Shown here in pieces: positions 52,860-62,094 of a stretch of 64,000 bases of DNA. The notes under the pieces are model-generated. The model was given only the letters and a program-made list of their open reading frames with translations, was not told the origin of the DNA and made no database searches. Source of the DNA: an uncultured Prevotella sp. GTDB lineage: Bacteria; Bacteroidota; Bacteroidia; Bacteroidales; Bacteroidaceae. The translations under genes were made by a program, and so were the position numbers. Numbering within the stretch: the first letter of the stretch is position 1; the number at the start of each line of letters is the position of its first letter. Location: positions 1 through 64,000 of the forward strand of contig UQKO01000004.1 of the NCBI GenBank assembly GCA_900541575.1, written 5' to 3'.

Positions 52860-54286
52860 TTGTCTATGAAAATGCGATTTTCCAGATCATCCAGTTTCTT
52901 CTTTTTATTGCTTTCTTTTGCTCCTGCTGTGACGAGTTTCTTGGCGGCTGTGATAATGCTAATGCCTCGGTCGGCTGTGATGATTTTTAGGGAATCCATT
53001 TTCTTGATAACGTCGTGCATGCTCGATTCTACATCTAGATAGCGCTTACCAAATTCTTGCACACGCTCTATGATAAGGTTGGCAGCATCAATCATTGCTT
53101 GCTGATTGTTGAGCTGGCGCACTTGCGTCCACATCATTTCGAGTACGCGCAAATTCATATACATTGTTTGTGGACCGAGAATCAGTACTCCCTCATCGTA
53201 GGCTTCGCGCCATAGTGTGGCATCGTTGAGAAGTGCCAAGTTGAGAGCAGCCTCAATGGGAACGTACATGATGGCAAAGTTGAGGCGATTGTATCCTTCA
53301 GGCAAATATTTGGAATATTCCTTTTTTGCCAAGCGCTTCACTTGCATTCTCACGCTATTGATGTGGGCTTTTAGATGTTCGTTTCGTTCATCGCTTCCCT
53401 CGGGCGCATTCATGTATTGCTCAAAGTCTGTGAGCGACATTTTAGAGTCTACTACGACATGGCGATTATTGGGGAAGTGAAGAATAAAGTCAGGGATGAG
53501 CCCCTTTCCATCATCTCCCTTGAGCGCTTTCCCGAAACGATCTCTGAGCGTCTCTTGCGTGTCGTATTGTTCGCCCTCTTTAAGTGCTAGGTCTTCAAAA
53601 AGTTGCTTGAGCTTCAGTTCTCCAAAATTTCCTTGAATTTTTACTTCGCCCGTAAGTGCTCGTGTGAGACGGTCGGCAGTTTCACCCAATGAGGCACTTT
53701 GTTTCATGCTTTGCTGAATGCTTTCGTCTAGTCGGGTGAGAGCATCTTTCTGTTGCTCCTTATTCTTACAGAAAGCCTCTTCCATTTCTTTCAGACTACG
53801 TTGCAATGGGTCAATAATTTTCCCTACTTGCTCTTGGTTGTACTCATTAAGTTCATTCTGCCGAGCTTTCAGTACGGATTCTGAAGTAGATTTCATTTGC
53901 TCACGAATCAAGTTGAGCTGTGTTTCCACTTGCTTCTGATTCATTTCGCGGAGTGTCTGAAGTTGTTGCGCCATTTGCTTTTCGTAAAGTTCTTTGAGTT
54001 GAGCGAGTTGCTGGTCGCAGTCAGTTTGCTTTTGTTGAAGCAAAAGGGCAAGATCGGATGCTTTTGCTTTGTACACTTCGCGTTGGGTCGTGAGTTGCTT
54101 GATTTCTTCTATCTGTGTTAGGATGGTTTTATCCTTGTCATTCATCGAACGCTCCATTGCTTCCAATCGTCCTTGTAGTTCAGTGGTTGAAGGGGCTATT
54201 GGGTGACGATTGGCTTTCTTTCCTACAATAAAAGAAAGTACGGAAATTAGGATGTATCCAGTGAAGATGATGATTAAGTAGACCAT
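52829..54286 (-). CDS. rmuC: DNA recombination protein RmuC
   Basis: RmuC family (DUF195) protein, thought to limit rearrangements between inverted repeats and to have nuclease-like features. The start at 54286 gives MVYLIIIFTGYILISVLSFI as an N-terminal membrane helix; the upstream ATG at 54322 adds 12 residues. A long coiled coil fills residues 35-200. The core FPNNRHVVVDSKMSLTDFEQ and FAIMYVPIEAALNLAL, WREAYDEGVLILGP is conserved. The gene is last in a run with the MBL-fold and BamA-like genes, and its end overlaps a terminator hairpin. Confidence 0.92.
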   Translation of the reverse strand: MVYLIIIFTGYILISVLSFIVGKKANRHPIAPSTTELQGRLEAMERSMNDKDKTILTQIEEIKQLTTQREVYKAKASDLALLLQQKQTDCDQQLAQLKELYEKQMAQQLQTLREMNQKQVETQLNLIREQMKSTSESVLKARQNELNEYNQEQVGKIIDPLQRSLKEMEEAFCKNKEQQKDALTRLDESIQQSMKQSASLGETADRLTRALTGEVKIQGNFGELKLKQLFEDLALKEGEQYDTQETLRDRFGKALKGDDGKGLIPDFILHFPNNRHVVVDSKMSLTDFEQYMNAPEGSDERNEHLKAHINSVRMQVKRLAKKEYSKYLPEGYNRLNFAIMYVPIEAALNLALLNDATLWREAYDEGVLILGPQTMYMNLRVLEMMWTQVRQLNNQQAMIDAANLIIERVQEFGKRYLDVESSMHDVIKKMDSLKIITADRGISIITAAKKLVTAGAKESNKKKKLDDLENRIFIDNNTSDMLSPE

Positions 54287-54320
54287 ATGATGAGGAAGAA
54301 TAGGAAATGAGTGCTTTATC

Positions 54321-54396
54321 AAAAAGACGCTTCCAAGCGCATGCTAATAGCACATCTGAATAGGACATTTTATTTCTCAGAATGAATAGAACCGCC
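54321..54396. repeat. Family 2 repeat, diverged copy
   Basis: Contains AAAGACGCTTCC, GCACATCTGAATAGGACATT and CAGAATGAATAGAACCGCCC, aligning along its whole length with 24793-24865 at about 70% by eye. It begins within 3 bp of the stop codon of the minus-strand MBL-fold gene and reaches the rmuC 5' region. Confidence 0.55.
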
Positions 54397-54398
54397 CT

Positions 54399-55214
54399 TT
54401 ATTCTAATGTAGTAAGTAGCGAAGGCGTGCGGCGTGCGAGTACTTGTAGGTCGAGATTTTTGCTTTCGCCCTCAAGGACGAACCCTGCTTCTGTGAGGGC
54501 TTTTGAACATGTGTCGTAAGCTATGCGGGGAAGATTGTTTTCAGCGCTGAGATGGCATAGCCACACCTTTTGTATCAGGTCTTTGTTGAGGTTCTGCGCA
54601 AGAAATGCAGCTGTTTCCGCATTGCTGATGTGACCATTGGGACTACTTATGCGCTTTTGTAATCGTAGTGGGTAATGGCCCGAACGAAGCATGGCTTCAT
54701 CATAGTTTGACTCAATTACGAGATGTGTGGCTTGCTGAATAATGGTGGGCATCTCTTCTGTGAAATGCCCCACGTCTGTAAGCAGAACGAAGCATTTCCC
54801 TTCCACACGCAACAAGTAACCATTATTATCAGCGCTATCGTGTGGCACACCAAATGACGTAATGTCGAAAGGCCCCAATTGGAAAGATTGTCCGCGCGTA
54901 ATGGAATGTTGTAATGGCAGGGGAATCTTTTTCGACACGTAATGATTGTGCATGATGGAGTCATGCACTTTTTGTGAGGTATATACGGGAATGTGAAAAT
55001 CGCGTGAGAGTGATCCGATGGCCTTTACATGATCTGTGTGGTCATGCGTGATAAGTGCTGCCTGGATTTGCGCGATTTTAAGTCCATAGTCGGAGAATAA
55101 TTTTTTGAAAGAACGTATGCCAATGCCTAGGTCGATGATGATACCATAGCCATCCGAGTTGATGTAATAGCAGTTTCCGCAGCTTCCGGAACCTAAGGAT
55201 ATGAATTGAAGCAT
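54399..55214 (-). CDS. MBL-fold metallo-hydrolase (YycJ/WalJ-like)
   Basis: A 271-residue metallo-beta-lactamase-fold protein. The metal-binding motif is THDHTDH at residues 56-62; further ligands are in FGVPHDSADNNGYLL and VLLTDVGHFTEEM. NEW-type residues in LVIESNYDEAMLRSGHYP and the late WLCHLSAENN match the YycJ group, described as exonuclease-like or linked to cell-wall and DNA-damage responses. The opening LGSGSCGNCYYI is standard. It follows the outer-membrane lipoprotein gene by 52 bp. Confidence 0.9.
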   Translation of the reverse strand: MLQFISLGSGSCGNCYYINSDGYGIIIDLGIGIRSFKKLFSDYGLKIAQIQAALITHDHTDHVKAIGSLSRDFHIPVYTSQKVHDSIMHNHYVSKKIPLPLQHSITRGQSFQLGPFDITSFGVPHDSADNNGYLLRVEGKCFVLLTDVGHFTEEMPTIIQQATHLVIESNYDEAMLRSGHYPLRLQKRISSPNGHISNAETAAFLAQNLNKDLIQKVWLCHLSAENNLPRIAYDTCSKALTEAGFVLEGESKNLDLQVLARRTPSLLTTLE

Positions 55215-55266
55215 GAATGCAAATATGATTTTCTGTATGATAAGAAGGGGTTGTGTAATTCCATTC

Positions 55267-57645
55267 CTAGAAAGGAAGTCCTACGGCAAAGTGAAGCGTA
55301 AAATCACGGCCGAAGTTGGGCTTGCTTATGGGGTAATGAAGACGTCCTGAACTGACAGCTGGATTGATCGCCTTCATACCACCGTCAAGGCGGAGAATGA
55401 AATAGTTGAAATTGAAGCGAATACCCAAACCGTAAGCTACGGCAATTTGTTTGTAGAAACTATTCAATTTGAATAAGGCTACGTCCATATCGGGATAGGA
55501 TCGTGTGTTCCACACGTTGCCTGCATCAATGAAGAAGGCACCATGTAATTTCCAGAAAAGGAAGGTGCGCAATTCCAAGTTGAGGTCGAGCTTCATGTTA
55601 CCTGTTTGATTCACAAAGTCTACTTTGCTATCTTTTCCTTTGTATGAACCAGGTCCGAGCTCTCGCACGCTCCAGCCTCTTACACTGTTGGCTCCACCCG
55701 CAAAGTAGCGCTTTTCGTAAGGCATTATGGTAGAATTTCCGTAAGGTAATCCAATGCCAAACCCAACGTGAAAAGCCAGAGAATTTCGTTCGCTTAACAC
55801 CACGCTCTTGGCAAAATCGAAATCAATTTTGGCGTATTGTGAATAGGCTATGCCAAAAAGGTTGTAAGGGTCGGCCGCATTTCGTTTTCCGTGAATAGCT
55901 CGTGAAATTCCATAGAGCACATTGCCTGCTAGCTCTATACCGAATCTTACTTGATAACCATTGGTTTGGTAAAGTCCCGTAGGCATGTTAGCAGCATCGC
56001 GCAGGGAGTTATAGGTAAAGCTATACCCTGTGCGCACAATGAACAGATTCTCGTAACTATATCGTAGTACAGAATAGTGGGGATCGTTGCCTTCTAGATA
56101 GTTTTTCTTAAAAGTGTCAGAAATCCAAGGCATATATACGTAGTTCACTGATAACATGTCGAAATGGTGTTGCAGCTGAGTCTTGTCCGCACGATTCCAA
56201 ACATACGACCAAGCTCCTGTAAGTACACGTCGATGAAATTCAGGTCTGTCTTGCGTATCAAACATAACCTTAGCTTCTGATGCCGCTTTAAGTTGTCTCT
56301 TCTTTTCTATGCTTACGAATGGAAGTAATAGTGTGGGCAAACGCAAATTCGCCTCGGCGCTCCATTCCATGTAGTTTTGATTGGAGTAGCCCTCTAAACC
56401 CGTGATGGCTTCGTAGGCACTACGTATTTTGAGTGTGAGAAGTTCGGAACTTCGGAAAAGGTTTCGATTGCTGTATGTCAGAGCTAATGCAGCACCGAGG
56501 TCGCCCGAGGTATTGGTTCCTTCAAGCTCTAGTCCGATGCTATGTGGCTTGTTCCGTTGCAGGTAAATGTTGCAGTCGAGCAGCGAATCGGCATCTTTCA
56601 CTGGCTCGATATGAATTGTGGTATAGCTCGTGATGGGGAGAGCATTGAGCGAACTATACGTATTCTGTACTTGCGACTCTCTATACGTGCTATCAGGACG
56701 TAATCCTACGTGGGATACAAACAATCTCTTGAATAATTTTTGCTTCCCATGATATACGAAGTTAAGTCCTCTATAATAGAGTGTGTCGGCTTGTCTTTCT
56801 GTTGAGATAGTTGTTAAGTCGTCGGCTGTGATATTTACGTTGCGAAACTTCTGCTGCGTGTAAACTTTCTCTTTCCTTGCATTTTCTGGTTTTCGAAAAT
56901 GCAGTATTACATTGCTTTCAAGCGATCCGGCAAGGGTGTCGATGTCGTAGGAGATATAGTCATTGTTCAAATAATAATATCCGCGTTCGTGCAGCGCTTT
57001 GATGATTCTTGCGCGTTCATCGGCTAATTTCCCTAAATCCAAGGGCATGCCTTTACGAATCAGCGTAGAAGCAGAGTCAAGGCGAAATTGTTGGCGAAGA
57101 GCCTCATCGTCGAATTGATACTTCAACTCGTGTATGTAGTGACGCATACCTGGGCGTAGTAGATAAATAACCTTGGCTTTGTGCTTATTGAAACTAACGA
57201 TAGTGTCTACCTCTGCATGCAGATAACCCTTGCTATTGAGCGCTTGTCTGATGCTTGTTTGACTGTGGAGGGTCTGGGCTGTGTCGTAGATAACTGGTGC
57301 TTCACCGATTTTCTTCCATATTTTAGAAAGCCCTTTCTTCCCTTTTATACTGTCAGCTTTCGATAGACAATAAATGCCTAAGGGCACTTTAAACAAAGTA
57401 AACCATTTTGCGTTAGGTTGTTGTCTAACGTAATTTTTATATTCTCCCGTTGCAAAGTGCTTGTTGGCAGCTTTCACCTCTACATCGGAGAGCGTATGTT
57501 CCCCCGTTTTTAAGAACTTCTTGCTGCTGCAAGCTGAGAATAATACAATAAGACAAAGGCTTGTCACGAGCAGAGAAGCTTTGCTAAGTGTGCATGCCTT
57601 TATATATAGGAGTATTTTATGATTAAAATCTAACGAGTGAGCCAT
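55267..57645 (-). CDS. BamA/TamA-like outer-membrane lipoprotein
   Basis: From the ATG at 57645 the protein has 792 residues. The signal LLVTSLCLIVLFSAC, then SSKKFLKTGEHTL, is a lipoprotein type (lipobox LFSAC). A soluble N-terminal part with POTRA-like folds runs to about residue 400, then a C-terminal 16-strand-type barrel containing the Omp85 signature KRYFAGGANSVRGWSVRELG near residues 665-685. It ends FTLHFAVGLPF with a terminal aromatic, as outer-membrane barrels do. Probably inserts or exports outer-membrane proteins; the exact class (TamA versus related) is open. Confidence 0.88.
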   Translation of the reverse strand: MAHSLDFNHKILLYIKACTLSKASLLVTSLCLIVLFSACSSKKFLKTGEHTLSDVEVKAANKHFATGEYKNYVRQQPNAKWFTLFKVPLGIYCLSKADSIKGKKGLSKIWKKIGEAPVIYDTAQTLHSQTSIRQALNSKGYLHAEVDTIVSFNKHKAKVIYLLRPGMRHYIHELKYQFDDEALRQQFRLDSASTLIRKGMPLDLGKLADERARIIKALHERGYYYLNNDYISYDIDTLAGSLESNVILHFRKPENARKEKVYTQQKFRNVNITADDLTTISTERQADTLYYRGLNFVYHGKQKLFKRLFVSHVGLRPDSTYRESQVQNTYSSLNALPITSYTTIHIEPVKDADSLLDCNIYLQRNKPHSIGLELEGTNTSGDLGAALALTYSNRNLFRSSELLTLKIRSAYEAITGLEGYSNQNYMEWSAEANLRLPTLLLPFVSIEKKRQLKAASEAKVMFDTQDRPEFHRRVLTGAWSYVWNRADKTQLQHHFDMLSVNYVYMPWISDTFKKNYLEGNDPHYSVLRYSYENLFIVRTGYSFTYNSLRDAANMPTGLYQTNGYQVRFGIELAGNVLYGISRAIHGKRNAADPYNLFGIAYSQYAKIDFDFAKSVVLSERNSLAFHVGFGIGLPYGNSTIMPYEKRYFAGGANSVRGWSVRELGPGSYKGKDSKVDFVNQTGNMKLDLNLELRTFLFWKLHGAFFIDAGNVWNTRSYPDMDVALFKLNSFYKQIAVAYGLGIRFNFNYFILRLDGGMKAINPAVSSGRLHYPISKPNFGRDFTLHFAVGLPF

Positions 57646-58020
57646 ATCAATATGCAAAGATAATGCAAACCGAGTGCAGTACAAAATTTAAGGATTGCAA
57701 ATGTTGAGGGTAGACCAAGGTTCTTTCATTTAAAATCGATCGTCCTTTTCCCTTTTTTTGCTTGCGCCACCCAAAGACACAGACTTATATGAGCGGTATA
57801 AAGAGAGTAAATCCCCGTTTGTGAATGGATAGAACCACCCTAAACTTAAATGAAAGAATCGTGAGGGTAGGCTTATATTCTCTCACTTTGTGTTATTACA
57901 CTTTGTTGATTTGGGCTGTGTGGAGGGAAGAAAAAAACAAAAAAACTTGCCTTTTATTTTTTTCTTCTCTCACCTTGCACTAACTTTGTCGCATAAACAA
58001 TAAACTAAAGATTACCCCTT
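57646..58020. other. Intergenic region with repeat remnant and promoter
   Basis: Divergent gap of 375 bp. TTCTTTCATTTAA at 57721 and TTAAATGAAAGAA at 57846 form a 13-bp inverted pair. Just before the second arm, GAATGGATAGAACCACCCT (about 57824-57841) matches the end of family 2 repeats. A promoter TAACTTTG at 57981-57988 lies 32 bp before the DUF4468 gene. No gene seen. Confidence 0.6.
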
Positions 58021-58653
58021 ATGAAGAAAATCCTTTTTGCTCTGATGCTTTTGCTTTTCGTGCCCTCTATGGCACAGAATGCTACAGACATGAAGCGCTA
58101 TTTGGCTGGTGCCGTGCCAACCGTGAATGGTTATGTACAATTTGATGCAGAATATAAGATTGCGCAAAAATCAAAAGCTGAAATCATGGACTCATTGCGT
58201 CAATTCGTACAAAAAGAATTGATTGATGGCCCTGACCAACTTCCGCAATCGCGCATTACAGAGATTACTCCAGATAGTGGCATCATCGCAGCAAGTATCG
58301 AAGAATATATGTATTTTAAGCGTACGAATTGGCAAATTCATCGCGTGAAGTTTTATTATCAACTTGTGTTTCGTGTAGAAGATGGTGGCTTTACTGCAAC
58401 AATGCGCCGCCTCCACTATTGCTATGATCCCGAAGTGACGGCAGGTGACTTTGCAGATGATCGTCGTGCAGAAAAATGGATTACAGATGAAGCCGCACTT
58501 TCCAAAAACGGACAAAAACTTCAGCGCATCAGCGGTAAATTCCGTAAGCACACTATTGATCGTAAAAACTATATATTTAAGCATGCTGCAAGAACCGCAG
58601 GGCTTAAAGCTAGCAAGAAAGTCGTAACAGTTGAGGTGGAGGATGAAGACTAA
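58021..58653 (+). CDS. Secreted DUF4468-like protein
   Basis: A 210-residue protein with signal MKKILFALMLLLFVPSMAQ. The fold reads as alternating helix and strands (KAEIMDSLRQFVQKELIDGP; EEYMYFKRTNWQIHRVKFYY, QLVFRVEDGGF), in keeping with DUF4468, a periplasmic domain of unknown function in Bacteroidetes. The C-terminus is basic then acidic (KKVVTVEVEDED). It is transcribed from the promoter at 57981 and followed by a large perfect inverted repeat. Confidence 0.75.
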   Translation: MKKILFALMLLLFVPSMAQNATDMKRYLAGAVPTVNGYVQFDAEYKIAQKSKAEIMDSLRQFVQKELIDGPDQLPQSRITEITPDSGIIAASIEEYMYFKRTNWQIHRVKFYYQLVFRVEDGGFTATMRRLHYCYDPEVTAGDFADDRRAEKWITDEAALSKNGQKLQRISGKFRKHTIDRKNYIFKHAARTAGLKASKKVVTVEVEDED

Positions 58654-58714
58654 CTTCCATCTTATGGTCAAATGTGTCAGCAAGTCTGCTCCGAGGTGAG
58701 TGGAATGAGATATA

Positions 58715-58797
58715 CTCTTGCGACAAAGTTTGCGGGCTAGAAACTTAATCGGAGTGTTAAAGATTAAGTTTCTAGCCCGCAAACTTTGTCGCAAGAG
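58715..58797. terminator. 36-bp perfect inverted repeat between convergent genes
   Basis: Arms 58715-58750 and 58762-58797 are exact complements (starting CTCTTGCGACAAAGTTTGCG), with an 11-nt loop GGAGTGTTAAA. It lies 61 bp after the DUF4468 stop and 101 bp beyond the trpA stop. There is no proper U tract on either side. It would form a very stable RNA stem and could act as a bidirectional terminator or 3'-end protector, but its length and perfection exceed the other hairpins in the window. Confidence 0.8.
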
Positions 58798-58898
58798 CAC
58801 GTAGCCTTTTCTCTTTTGTTGATTTTACTAGCAAAAGGTCAGGGAAGGGTACTCATGTTGACAACAAAAAGAAAATATTGTTGGAAATATACCTCCTT

Positions 58899-59672
58899 CT
58901 ATTCTTTGAGAGCCTTTAGGAGACCTTTTACAGCTACATCGGGTGAGGGAGATTCGGAGAGTAGAGTGACGAATTTCGACCCCACAATGACTCCTGAGGT
59001 GTAGGCGCAGGCGGCTTCACGCGTGATCTTATTAGAAATGCCGAAACCGATGAGTAGAGGATTTTTCAACTTCATGCCTTGTAAGCGAGCAAAGTAAGCT
59101 TGCTTAGCATCTGAGAATGATTGCTGAGCTCCTGTGACAGAAGCCGAACTGACGGCATAAATAAATCCTTCGCTATGTGCATCAATCTCGCGAATGCGTG
59201 CCTCTGGCGTTTCAGGAGTGACAAGAAAAATAATCTCCAACCCATATCGTTTCGTTACATCGGCATATTCCAATTGGAAACGATCAAAGGGTAGATCGGG
59301 GATGATGAGACCATCTATTCCGACTTCTTGGCAACGGCGGCAAAACGCTTCAAAGCCAAAGTGCAGAATGGGATTGAGATAGCCCATGAGAATGAGTGGC
59401 ATAGTGACTTTTTTGCGAATGCCCTCTAGCTGACAGAAGAGCTTGTGCAGACTCATTCCATTTTTCAAAGCCTTAGAAGCTGCTCCCTGAATCGTTGGAC
59501 CATCGGCCAAGGGGTCGCTAAAGGGTATGCCAATTTCTACCATGTCTACACCGCCCTGTTGCAAGGCCTCAATGCATGGTACAGTAGAATCAAGGGTGGG
59601 ATGCCCTGCACAGAAATATACGGAAAGGATGTTTTGCTCTTTCGTCTGAAAAAGTTGTTGTATTCGGTTCAT
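58899..59672 (-). CDS. trpA: Tryptophan synthase alpha subunit
   Basis: A 257-residue TIM barrel that cleaves indole-3-glycerol phosphate to indole for TrpB. The catalytic Glu is in DMVEIGIPFSDPLADGPTIQ near residue 46 and the Asp in IDGLIIPDLPF. VSSASVTGAQ and GFGISNKITREAA hold the phosphate site. It is the last gene of the operon and overlaps trpF by 4 nt. trpB is not downstream; in this phylum it usually leads the operon, outside this window. Confidence 0.96.
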   Translation of the reverse strand: MNRIQQLFQTKEQNILSVYFCAGHPTLDSTVPCIEALQQGGVDMVEIGIPFSDPLADGPTIQGAASKALKNGMSLHKLFCQLEGIRKKVTMPLILMGYLNPILHFGFEAFCRRCQEVGIDGLIIPDLPFDRFQLEYADVTKRYGLEIIFLVTPETPEARIREIDAHSEGFIYAVSSASVTGAQQSFSDAKQAYFARLQGMKLKNPLLIGFGISNKITREAACAYTSGVIVGSKFVTLLSESPSPDVAVKGLLKALKE

Positions 59673-60283
59673 AGTTGAGTTTTTTTAATTTGTTGGACAA
59701 AATTTGTTACAGCAGATACGTCCTTTAGTGCAGGGCTTAGTTCAAATCCGCTATTGATGTCGTAACCCGCGAGACAGGGATGTTGGAATTCTCGAAGTGC
59801 GTCGATTGACGATGGAGAAAGGCCACCGCTGAGAAGGAAAGGCGTGGGACCAGGATAGCGAGCAAGCAAACTCCAATTGTAACTTCTGCCGCTGCCGCCA
59901 AATTTGAGCGTGGGCGTGTCGAATAGGAAGTAGTCGACTTTACCTACGTATTCGGCTGTTTCACTCACAAACGTTTCCGTTACGGGCACAACTCTTATCA
60001 CTAAAATGCCCATGTCACGAAAACGTTGGCACATTTCGGGTGAAGCCTTTCCGCAGAATTGAACGGCTTGCAAGTGGTATTGCTTGATATGATTGTTTAC
60101 GTTCTGAAAGTCGGGATGGACAAACACGCCCACACGTTTTACACTTTCTGGCAAATACTCAGGAGGCTTGCTCACATAGCGTGGGGAAGGTGGGTAAAAG
60201 ATGAATCCCATCCAGTCGATTCCTGTTTGCTCGATGGAACGGATATTAGCTGCGTCACGCATGCCACATACTTTGATTATCAT
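59669..60283 (-). CDS. trpF: Phosphoribosylanthranilate isomerase
   Basis: A 204-residue TIM barrel performing the Amadori rearrangement of phosphoribosylanthranilate. The start MIIKVCGMRDAANIR holds the catalytic Cys; the catalytic Asp is in YFLFDTPTLKFGGSGRSYNW. FLLSGGLSPSSIDALRE and YDINSGFELSPALKDV close the barrel. It overlaps trpC and trpA by 4 nt each (ATGA), indicating coupling. Confidence 0.95.
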   Translation of the reverse strand: MIIKVCGMRDAANIRSIEQTGIDWMGFIFYPPSPRYVSKPPEYLPESVKRVGVFVHPDFQNVNNHIKQYHLQAVQFCGKASPEMCQRFRDMGILVIRVVPVTETFVSETAEYVGKVDYFLFDTPTLKFGGSGRSYNWSLLARYPGPTPFLLSGGLSPSSIDALREFQHPCLAGYDINSGFELSPALKDVSAVTNFVQQIKKTQL

Positions 60284-61071
60284 GACAGCTTTTCAATGTA
60301 TTTTTTTAGTCGTTCTCCAGGTTGCTCGCTTGTCATAAAGGCCTCTCCTATGAGGAACCCTTTATAGCCTATTTTCTGCAGATGTAGAGCCGTCTCTGGC
60401 TGCAATAGCCCACTTTCCGAGATGGGCAAAGGTCCTGTAGGCAGCAATGGAAATAGCTCTTCGGACTGCGCAGGAGAGGTTTGAAATGTTTTGAGATTTC
60501 GGTTGTTCACACCAATCACGTCGACATGAAGCGAACATGCTTCAAGTTCCTCGCGACTGTGAATCTCTAGGATGACTTCGAGTCCTACTTCATGGGCGAA
60601 TTGCGCCAACTCATGGCATCGTTTGTTCCCAATAGCGGCCGCTATGAGTAGGCAGGCATCGGCTCCGGCGGCGCGAGCTTCGAGTATTTGATATTCACTG
60701 ACTACAAACTCTTTGCGCAAGATGGGCAGATGGGTCAGTTTACGGGCTTGGCGTACATCGTCAAGTGTTCCACCGAAGTAGTGGCTATCTGTCAATATGG
60801 AAAGAGCTGCTGCTCCAGCGGCTTCATATTGAGGAATGATGTCTTCCACTCGAGCATCGCGTCTAATCCAATCTTTTGAGGGGGAGCGCCGCTTAAACTC
60901 TGAGATGATGCCTCCGCGATGATTCTCGAGTGACTGGCGCAAGCTCCTCGTTGGAGCCATGTCTGCGATGGCCTTTTCTAGTTCATGCAGAGTGACCTTT
61001 GTACTAGCTTCAGCCACTTCCGTGTACTTGTGAGCTATGATTTCTGATAATATGTTCTTACTCATGGGCAA
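60280..61071 (-). CDS. trpC: Indole-3-glycerol phosphate synthase
   Basis: A 263-residue TIM barrel that closes the indole ring. Features include IISEFKRRSPSKDWI (catalytic Lys and phosphate binding), SILTDSHYFGGTLDDV, LRKEFVVSEYQILEARAAGA, LEVILEIHSREELEA and VIGVNNRNLKTF, all in family order. It is a stand-alone TrpC, not fused to TrpF as in enteric bacteria. It starts 9 bp after the trpD stop. Confidence 0.96.
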   Translation of the reverse strand: MPMSKNILSEIIAHKYTEVAEASTKVTLHELEKAIADMAPTRSLRQSLENHRGGIISEFKRRSPSKDWIRRDARVEDIIPQYEAAGAAALSILTDSHYFGGTLDDVRQARKLTHLPILRKEFVVSEYQILEARAAGADACLLIAAAIGNKRCHELAQFAHEVGLEVILEIHSREELEACSLHVDVIGVNNRNLKTFQTSPAQSEELFPLLPTGPLPISESGLLQPETALHLQKIGYKGFLIGEAFMTSEQPGERLKKYIEKLS

Positions 61072-61080
61072 TGGGGAGAA

Positions 61081-62076
61081 TCATGCGTTGAGTTCTATAA
61101 ACTTTTCGAATGTCTTAAGAGCTTTTCCGCTAAGTAGGGAGGCGCGGGCTTCTTCGATGCAGGTGAAGAGATCCTTTTCAGGACAAATTGTGTGAATGCC
61201 CACGGCAGCATTGATTGTGACCACTTGTGATTGTGCTGGGGTTGCACATCCTTTGAGTACATTGTCGAATATATTCGATGCTTCCTCTGGAGTATGTCCG
61301 CTATAGAGGTCTTGAGGAGATACGCGTGCAAGGCCGAACTTCGTAGGCGAATAGATACTTTCCGAATGATTGGAAACGAGCTTGAAATCGTCTGTAAGGG
61401 AAATTTCATCATATCCATCAAGAGTGTTGACCACGGTGAATCCAATACCAATCTGCTGAAGTGTGTTGGTATAGAGACGCATCTGTTGTAAGTTGGCCAC
61501 GCCAAGAAGTTGATAGGCTGTTCCTGAAGGATTGACTAGCGGACCAAGTAAGTTAAATATAGTCTTTACTCCTAAGGCTCTACGCAATGGGCCAACAGTG
61601 GCTAGGGCTGGATGAAATAGAGGAGCGTGTAGATAGGCCATACCACAAGTATCAATGCTCTTACGGAGTTGGCTTTCATTGTTTGTGAATTTTACGCCGT
61701 GTAGTTCTAACACTGTGCTAGCACCGCTAACTGACGAAGCACCATAATTGCCATGTTTGGCCACTTTGTAGCCAGCTCCCGCCACAACGAAACATGCGCA
61801 AGTGGAGATATTAAATGTGTTCTTTCCATCTCCTCCTGTGCCCACAATGTCGAGCGCATGGTATTCGGAAAGGTCAATGTGTTGAGCGCGTTCTATCAGT
61901 GCATCGCGAAATCCAAGAAGTTCCTCTACGTGGATGTCGCGCATACGATACACGGTTAGTAGAGATGCCGTCTGTGCTTCGTTGTATTTCTTATCGGCCA
62001 CGTTGCAAAGCAAATCGTAGGCTTCGTGTCGTGTCAAGATGGCGTGTTGAAAAAGTTTGTCAAGTATTGTTCTCAT
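61081..62076 (-). CDS. trpD: Anthranilate phosphoribosyltransferase
   Basis: A 331-residue enzyme joining anthranilate and PRPP. The PRPP-binding motif DIVGTGGDGKNTFNIST lies near residues 78-94; KHGNYGASSVSGASTVLELH and FHPALATVGPLRRALGVKTI, then FNLLGPLVNPS, follow as expected. It is not fused to TrpG. The gap to trpG is 18 bp. Confidence 0.96.
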   Translation of the reverse strand: MRTILDKLFQHAILTRHEAYDLLCNVADKKYNEAQTASLLTVYRMRDIHVEELLGFRDALIERAQHIDLSEYHALDIVGTGGDGKNTFNISTCACFVVAGAGYKVAKHGNYGASSVSGASTVLELHGVKFTNNESQLRKSIDTCGMAYLHAPLFHPALATVGPLRRALGVKTIFNLLGPLVNPSGTAYQLLGVANLQQMRLYTNTLQQIGIGFTVVNTLDGYDEISLTDDFKLVSNHSESIYSPTKFGLARVSPQDLYSGHTPEEASNIFDNVLKGCATPAQSQVVTINAAVGIHTICPEKDLFTCIEEARASLLSGKALKTFEKFIELNA

Positions 62077-62094
62077 AGTTTTTGAATCTGAATC

